Origin: Zanthoxylum bungeanum
Lineage: Eukaryota > Streptophyta > Magnoliopsida > Sapindales > Rutaceae
DNA length: 64,000 bases
Assembly: GCA_019454045.1 (NCBI GenBank)
Contig: SKCR01017739.1
Location: 1-64,000 of the forward strand
Direction of reading: 5' to 3'
The translations under genes and the position numbers were made by a program. Numbering within the stretch: the first letter of the stretch is position 1; the number at the start of each line of letters is the position of its first letter. Below the pieces are notes generated by a model that made no database searches, was not told the origin of the DNA, and saw only the letters and a list, made by a program, of their open reading frames with translations. Below are positions 58,192 to 64,000 of the stretch, in pieces.

Positions 58192-58386
58192 TATGTAACA
58201 TGCATCAGTTAGATAATTATCATATAACCTTATTAATTAGAGATTTTCCATAAAGTGTCATACACCCTAAATTTAATGAAATTAAATTAAAACATGCATG
58301 TATCAAGCAAAGACAAGATCAAACATTAGATTTAAAGGGCTAATCATATCAAGGGCCTAAAATTAGACTAGCTATGATACCATTTT
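58192..58386 (-). other. Leader of X next to its LTR, with primer site
   Basis: Resumes X after V. Minus-strand TGGTATCATAGC (58371-58382) is the tRNA-iMet primer site with one change in the first twelve, four bases inside the LTR. Confidence 0.8.
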
Positions 58387-60783
58387 TGTAGGGGTTTTAA
58401 GGGGTATTACCGGGTAACGAAGCGGAACGCGGAAAATCAAAATTTTCCGATTTCAAACTTTTTCTTGGACAATTAAAATAAACTTATTTATTTTAATTAC
58501 ACAATACTTAAAATCTGAAATTTTTACCCAAGAAATCAAATTTCTTTGTAATTACCGAATTGCCCCCAATACTTTACAAATTGATCATTTTGGTCCTTAA
58601 ATTGTCAAATACAATTTTAATGATTCCAAATCAGTTCTAAAATGATTTCCATCAATTCCATTACATGAGATTAGAAATAGCAACAAAAATCCCAAATTTT
58701 ACCAAATTACCGAGAGCCTAATAAGGTTTGAAATTTGTGCATTTTGGTCCAAAGTTGTTCAAAATAAGTTAAGATCAAATCCAATCAATCCAAAATTAAA
58801 CATGCATTATATACACATCATAATACATTACATATATGAAAAGCCCCAAATTTAGAAAGGATATAAACCCTAATTTTATAATTTCTTCAAATTGGACAAA
58901 TTACACCAAATCAAATGAATCCAACACTTCAATCAAGTTTCTACCACACCAAACAAGTCTCACCACTTTGAAATAACTCTAGAACAATTCTAGGTCATCA
59001 AGGAGTGGCCCAAAAACTCTAGAATGGCAACTAGATCATCAAATGATCATAAGAATGCTTAATAACACCTTATAAGCTTCCTTTGAATTTCATACATGCA
59101 TACACCCATCATCAAACTTCCAACCATCAATAATACAAAGAATAAAGAGTAGAAAAACTTAAGAACATGCTATGTGATAGTCAAGAACAAAAGGAACATT
59201 TTTCCTTATAATAGAAAGTTGGAAAAACTTACTTTAAACCAAGCTTTCTTGAATTCTTTGTTGGTTTCTTCTATTTTTCTCTCAAACTTGTTTTGTTTAT
59301 GTTTATGGAGACTTGGAAAAGGTTGAAGCAAATAAAAAAATTTAAAACTTTAAATATCTAGGGTATGGCCGAATTTTGGAGGAAAAAGGGTGAAAAAGAA
59401 TTTTCCAATTTTGAATCAAATTTAAAGAAGTCAAATCTAATTTTGCAACATTTTCCTTATGCATAAAGTCAACAATCTACACTTGTTATCATTACCCAAC
59501 TTTATCATGTCATAAGATATTTATATTTTAATTATCTTAATTATTTAACAATTAAATAAATAATTAATTAATTAAATACAAATTTCTTAAATATATATAT
59601 ATATATATTATTTACTTTAAATATCTCAAATACATATATATTAATGATATATGTCAAATATCATATTTTGACAATTAATTAATGTGTATTTAATAATATC
59701 ATATATTAAATGCAAATACACACTAATTAGGAAATGACGGTTCGGTCCCTAAAGCATGTATCTTTCGTTTAACCGTTAAACGATTTATAAATAATCACTA
59801 TTATTCATAAAAGTTGCTCTAGTGCTCTACGAGTATATTTCATTAGTGAGACTCTCTAGATTCAAGCATATCCGTCACGAAATCCAATTTCGTGTCCATA
59901 ATTTACCCATCCGTAAATTATGACGACCACGGATAAACTCGCTGAATCATACAGGTTGAGGTCATTGCATATGTTTAATTCCTCTGTCACAGGTATCCGG
60001 ATATATCGCAGAGATATAGATGTAAACGTCAAATCTCTATAGGGCAATCCCGTCGACGTCTCTATTAGCAATCTCTAAAAGAACACTTAGAACTTACTTC
60101 TAAAGTGTACACGGGCCCATGATTTTTATCTGATTACTAATCATAAATGGACTACCTATGCTCTTTACACATTTTGACGGATCCTATCTTGACACACACA
60201 GGACACCCTGAGGATCTGTCTACACAGAACGAACATATGGAGGTCTGACCTTAATAGGTCGATGACGTGACTGCCATCTAAGTGTGAAAGATGTCTCATG
60301 TGCCAACAGTGGTATCTCAAGTCGAAGAATCACTTATGCTACTCAACCTGAGAAGATTCTTATTGACGTTGGTGTACCATCCATTAAGAATCTTCGGTGA
60401 GTCATTCAATGTTTATCCCCTATAAATACCTACACGTTTATACGAGTCTCCAAGACTGATGGTTCATTGAGAAACCATTGGAATCCAATATTCCAGTATA
60501 CGACATGTACCGGTCTCAACGAGTTTACTTTACTGACCAAGTAGTGTAAACTTTGACCAAAAACTGTCTAAGAATGACAATGTCATGATACAACGTCAAT
60601 GTCAGTTGCGACGCTTTTGCAACTATATCATAACTTATCATTCCAAGGTCAATTGCATCTTTACCATATAAAGAGATATATTATATTATAGAAACTTCTT
60701 ATTTTATTCATAATAAAACATTTACAAGAGTATTTACAAGGAAATACAACAGGGAATTGGCGCTCTGAGCACAAACCTTAACA
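58387..60783 (-). mobile_element. 5' LTR of X, uninterrupted
   Basis: 2,397 bp. Serves as the reference for reconstructing the divided left LTR. Minus-strand start TGTTAAGGTTTG. It contains a core shared with Y and V (AGTGCTCTACGAGTA near 59820; AGGTTGAGGTCATTG near 59955; TATACGAGTCTCCAAGACT near 60435). Confidence 0.92.
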
Positions 60784-60788
60784 CTTTC

Positions 60789-61790
60789 GAGTGTGGATCA
60801 AGTATTTTATAATACTTCTTTAAGGGATTGAAGATGACCCAAGTATTTGGTACAAAGAAAGTGGAGAAAAAAGCTCTAACAAACACAAAAACTCCTAAAT
60901 GAGCATATTAAGCTGATGGTGTAAGTCTGTGACCCCTTCCCACTAGGCCAATTGTCCACTTTGGGATCTCGTCAGAGGTGCCACCGGTGCTCGGGAACTA
61001 CGCATCTAAACGATCCCACACGATTTTATCTCATACATGGAGCATCATCCACATGGACGTGGCGGGTTAATGGACTTACAGCCCTACCCCACATTATAGT
61101 AGTTTCACTATAATGTGGGAGGTGAGACTCAAACCATAGACTTTGTCCATAAATGGTTTCTAAGTTTCACCATGGTACCACCAAGCCATGACCGGCCTTT
61201 TATGAAGGTGCGCTTTCTACCACCCCTTCCTACGAGACCAATTGTCTGCTTTGGGATCTCGATGGAGGTGTCCGAGAACTACGCTCCTGAATGGTCCTAC
61301 ATGATTTTGTCCTCTACGGGAAGCCTCATCCACGTGGACATGGCAGGTTAGTTCGAAAAACTTGAAATGTTATTGTTTAGTTCAAAATCAAGCTTTAAAT
61401 CATTGATGAAAACATGTAATTTTGTAAGTTATGCATATGAAAAAATCATTTGAGCTCTTGGGTGCTTATTATATGCATAATTTTACCAAACACAAATTAC
61501 AAAGATATAAAGATATATACCCTAAGTTAGCCTTCTTTATTCTTGAGGTTTGTTGAGCTGTATCTTAATGTCCTTGATCTTGAACTTCTTTGCATTCCAT
61601 TATGTTTCATGTAGGGTGCTTTTACCATTTACCCTTAATATGTTGTTTTTTTTAATCATCAAAATTAACATAGGACGTGAGACTTAAAATGTCAATAAGG
61701 AGCAGTTCAGCCATATTTTGGGATCTTACGTGAATTATTTTAATTAGGCTTTCTTAAAAATTTAAACTTATATATATCAACTTTATTATA
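60789..61790. other. Degenerate repeats and hairpin, no gene seen
   Basis: A 130-bp unit (about 60938-61070) recurs at about 61218-61350: CCAATTGTC, GCTTTGGGATCTCG or ACTTTGGGATCTCG, GAGGTG, GAACTACGC, GATTTT and CATCCAC.TGGAC. Between them a perfect 13-bp dyad CCCACATTATAGT / ACTATAATGTGGG (61088-61100, 61107-61119) encloses AGTTTC. The plus-strand frame at 61115-61351 lies on these repeats and has no domain. Confidence 0.6.
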
Positions 61791-61794
61791 AAAA

Positions 61795-62040
61795 TTATTT
61801 ATTTAAAATTTTTCTTTTTTTTAGCTTATTAGATACAAAACTATAAATAATTTTATATTCTAATTTTGCTAATATATCTTTGTAAATAGACAATATAGCT
61901 AATCCATTTAATCTTTTTTGTGACATCGTTGATCTTAAATAAGTTTTTATCAATTTTAATTTTGAAAAACTTCTTTCACAAATCACATTCTTAATATTTA
62001 AAAAATAAATTACAATGAAAAAGTTGAGTTGAAATGACAT
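61795..62040 (-). pseudogene. hAT transposase carboxyl-terminal fragment
   Basis: An 81-residue frame containing CERSFSKLKLIKTYLRSTMS and QKRLNGLAILSIYKDIL, the hAT dimerisation domain in the form found in TTF-zinc-finger (Tip100-like) transposases. The domain holds transposase subunits together. The frame begins directly at the left end of the CACTA element at 62043, so the rest of the gene was cut off by that insertion or lost. The tail SNKLKKRKI is basic. No hAT ends were identified nearby. Confidence 0.75.
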
Positions 62041-62073
62041 TCACACTACAAGAAAGAGGACAACTCCTCACTA

Positions 62074-62089
62074 CCCCCCCCCCCCCCCC
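62074..62089 (+). repeat. C16 homopolymer
   Basis: Sixteen consecutive C residues 30 bp inside the CACTA end, in a larger C-rich stretch. The length may be unreliable in assembly. Confidence 0.85.
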
Positions 62090-62173
62090 AACAACCACCC
62101 CCTTGTCCTCTTGGATTTCCAATTTTACCCCTTTAATTTTTAAAAATTCCCTCACTCAACAAACAAATATACC

Positions 62174-62177
<4 letters not shown>

Positions 62178-62219
<42 letters not shown>
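62178..62219 (+). repeat. (TA)n microsatellite
   Basis: About twenty uninterrupted AT/TA dinucleotides inside the CACTA element. Confidence 0.9.
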
Positions 62220-62224
<5 letters not shown>

Positions 62225-62999
62225 TAACATATATACTTATTTTATTTTATTAATTAAATTTTTTATTTTTTATTTTTTGTTTCTTAAATTTTTTTTTTGC
62301 TTATTATATATATATTTTTTTATTTTTTTAATAAATGTTACAAATTTCATATTAATTGTTATTTATTTTGTGTTCATTTATTCATTTAATTTTTATGATT
62401 CTTTTTTAATTTATTAACACTATTATGTATTATAAAAATATTCGTATGTATTAAATCAAATATATATATTTGAAAAACAGTACAAATAACAACATAAAAA
62501 GTTACACTTAAAAATATAAAAACGTAAATTCTAATACATGTTGCCTCCAAAGTCTCATCTTGGCGCACTTAGTGATATACCCAATACTTCGTACCAATTC
62601 TAATTATTTTATAAATTAATTTTATTTGGTAAAATTATATTTTTTTTTTATACATAAGTAGTGTTAATTGAATTAAAAATGAATCAAAAAAATAAATGAA
62701 TAAATACGTAATTTGTAATATTTATTAACAAAAATCAAAAAAATTATAAAATAAAAAAATAATTAATAAAATAAAAAATGGATTTATAATCAGTATATAA
62801 TTATTTTTAAATTATTATATATAAATATAAATTTTTTACCATGCATAATAATTGAAGGAGTGATAAATTACAAAGAGAGGGGTAATGTGGTCTTTTTACA
62901 GGGAGACAAAAAGGGGGGAGTGGCCAGGAGGGTGGGAGGATCAATTTTCTATAAGAAATTACAGTTTTAGAGAAGGAAATTAGAGATGGAATATTCCGT

Positions 63000-63690
63000 T
63001 TCAAAATTTAGTGACAGAATAGTGACGAAATTGAAACAGTTAATAAAATTAGCGACAGAATTTATTTCATACCTAAAATGAGCGAATTAGAGACAGATTG
63101 TTATTTCGTCGCTAATTTAATTTAGAAAATGAATTTTTCCGTCTCTAATATGTCTCTAAATAGATACAGAATAAATATTCTGTCGCTAAATAGAAACGGA
63201 ATATCGATTCCGTAGCTACTATTAAATTTTTATTTTAATTAGAAACAAAATTTTTCCGTTTCTAATTAGAAACAAAATTTTTCCAATTAGAAACAAAACT
63301 TTTCCGTTTCTAATTAGAAAATGAATTAATATTTCGTCGCTAAATAGAAACAAAATACTAATTCCGTCGCTAAATTTAAATTTAAATTTTTTAATTTACA
63401 AAACCATTGTTATTTAGACTCAGATTTGTTACGTCGCTAATACGTCTCTAAATAGAAACAGAAATAATATTCCGCCTCTAAATCGAAACAGAATTAATAT
63501 TCCGTCTCTAAATAGAAACAAAATCTCAATTCCATAGCTAATTTAAATTTTTATTGTTATTTTAAATTTTATTTCTAATTTACAATTCTATTGTTAATTA
63601 GAAACAAAATTTTTCCCTCTCTAATTTATAGCGACGGAATGAAAAATCAGTCTCTATATTTAGAGACGTATTTTTTATTCCGTCGCTAAT
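63000..63690. repeat. CACTA subterminal repeats
   Basis: Some 20 degenerate copies of two related words: a TTCCGTCGCTAAAT type and a TTCCGTCTCTAAATAGAAAC type, on both strands. In CACTA elements such subterminal repeats are the binding sites of the transposase. Confidence 0.7.
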
Positions 63691-63699
63691 TAGCGACAA

Positions 63700-64000
63700 T
63701 ATTGGGAAGCGGCCGCGAGTGCGCAGCAGAAAATTAAATAAATCAAATTATGATGTCGTTATCCCTTTGCCCAATACCCATTTGTTTTGATTATTTTACA
63801 AGCCTAGGCATGTTACTATATATTCTAAGCATAAAACTCATAAAACATGCAAAGAACATAAACCTAAACATGCTAACTATCATAAGAACTCTAATTAAAA
63901 TAAAGAAAGAAAAAAGACTTACTTGAACTGAAGACTCCTCCGGTCCTCCCTCCAATTTACAAGCTTTTCTCAAACTCAGCAAGCTCTTCCACGTTCCAAA
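63700..64000 (-). mobile_element. Probable LTR start, cut by the window edge
   Basis: TATTGGGAAGCGGCCGCGAG then TGCGCAGCAGAAAATTAAA resembles the left ends of Y, U and V LTRs (TGTTGGG..GCAGCGGAA). Composition changes sharply from the CACTA repeats at this point. A 63-residue minus frame (63791-63982) has no recognised domain. No partner LTR or duplication is visible. Confidence 0.35.

Larger units (their letters stand above)
9897..60783 (-). mobile_element. Copia retrotransposon X, host of the nested stack
   Basis: The LTRs start TGTAGGGG and end CCTTAACA in plus-strand reading. The 5-bp target duplication CTTTC is exact at 9892-9896 and 60784-60788. With nested insertions removed it has about 2.39-kb LTRs and about 4.7 kb of internal sequence in the order leader, gag, protease region, integrase, reverse transcriptase, RNase H on the minus strand, which is the Copia order. 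A tRNA-iMet-like primer site lies at 58371-58382. It is the oldest layer, because Y, U and V all interrupt it. Protein similarity suggests the Tork/TAR/Angela side of plant Copia; the exact lineage is not resolved. Confidence 0.9.
62043..63699. mobile_element. CACTA transposon end, right end missing
   Basis: Begins CACTACAAGAAA, the canonical CACTA terminal repeat of plants. The matching TTTCTTGTAGTG is not in the window. The interior is AT-rich and non-coding; 63000-63690 is packed with CGTCGCTAA, GCGACGGAAT and GTCTCTAAATAGAAAC words in both orientations, as in CACTA subterminal regions. It is probably interrupted at about 63700 by an LTR. Confidence 0.7.

Noticed and set aside
1..64000. 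tRNA and rRNA genes
   Set aside because: tRNA-like words occur only as 12-18 base primer-binding sites and SINE boxes; no cloverleaf or rRNA stretch was recognised.

Overview
The window is intergenic DNA from a large plant genome, most likely a eudicot. It holds no intact host gene. Almost everything is transposable element, and most of it is one stack of nested LTR retrotransposons whose boundaries can be read base by base from target-site duplications (TSDs). LTR means long terminal repeat. The plant assignment rests on Ty1/Copia and Ty3/Gypsy elements with plant-type primer sites (initiator tRNA-Met, tRNA-Asp), CACTA and hAT transposons, SINE-like repeats, and a plant-type LOG (cytokinin-activating enzyme) gene copy.

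Left part (1-9896): a 3' end of a Tat/Ogre-like Gypsy element on the plus strand (40-60 bp minisatellite, purine tract at 577-590, LTR from 591 with a TATA box at 1177). Next is the 5' LTR of a second, minus-strand Gypsy-type element (4420-5383, primer site at 4401-4417). After that comes AT-rich sequence with two related SINE-like copies (8383-8542, 9089-9246) and a 50-bp-arm foldback (9514-9625).

Nested stack (9897-60783, TSD CTTTC on both sides): element X is a minus-strand Copia element with about 2.4-kb LTRs. Its left LTR was hit by element Y (10324-29885, TSD ATACA/ATATA), a Copia relative with no open coding frame left. Y's right LTR was hit by element Z (20034-28044, TSD GCTAA), a non-autonomous Gypsy element that has lost pol and carries an intronless LOG copy. 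X's reverse transcriptase gene was hit by Copia element U (32815-42612, TSD CTTAT). X's leader was hit by Copia element V (46178-58191, TSD TATAT/TATGT). V in turn holds a hAT-type MITE (48232-48746, TSD CTATTGAC) and a solo LTR of the U family on the plus strand (51689-53642, TSD CATTT/CCTTT). All five large elements lie on the minus strand.

Right part (60784-64000): degenerate direct repeats and a hairpin, the C-terminal end of a hAT transposase (61795-62040), a CACTA transposon end (62043 onward) with many subterminal GTCGCTAA-type repeats, and a probable further LTR cut by the window edge (63700-64000).

The Copia proteins are recognisable but broken (frameshifts, stops, insertions, a YVDY reverse-transcriptase site in V), so none is autonomous now. 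The most interesting signals are the LOG capture in Z, the dense G-box/ABRE-like promoter array in Z's LTR, a GCGTCGCGACGC palindrome module shared by Z (Gypsy) and V (Copia) LTRs, and a four-copy repeat in the untranslated leader of four Copia elements whose core motif differs between families.
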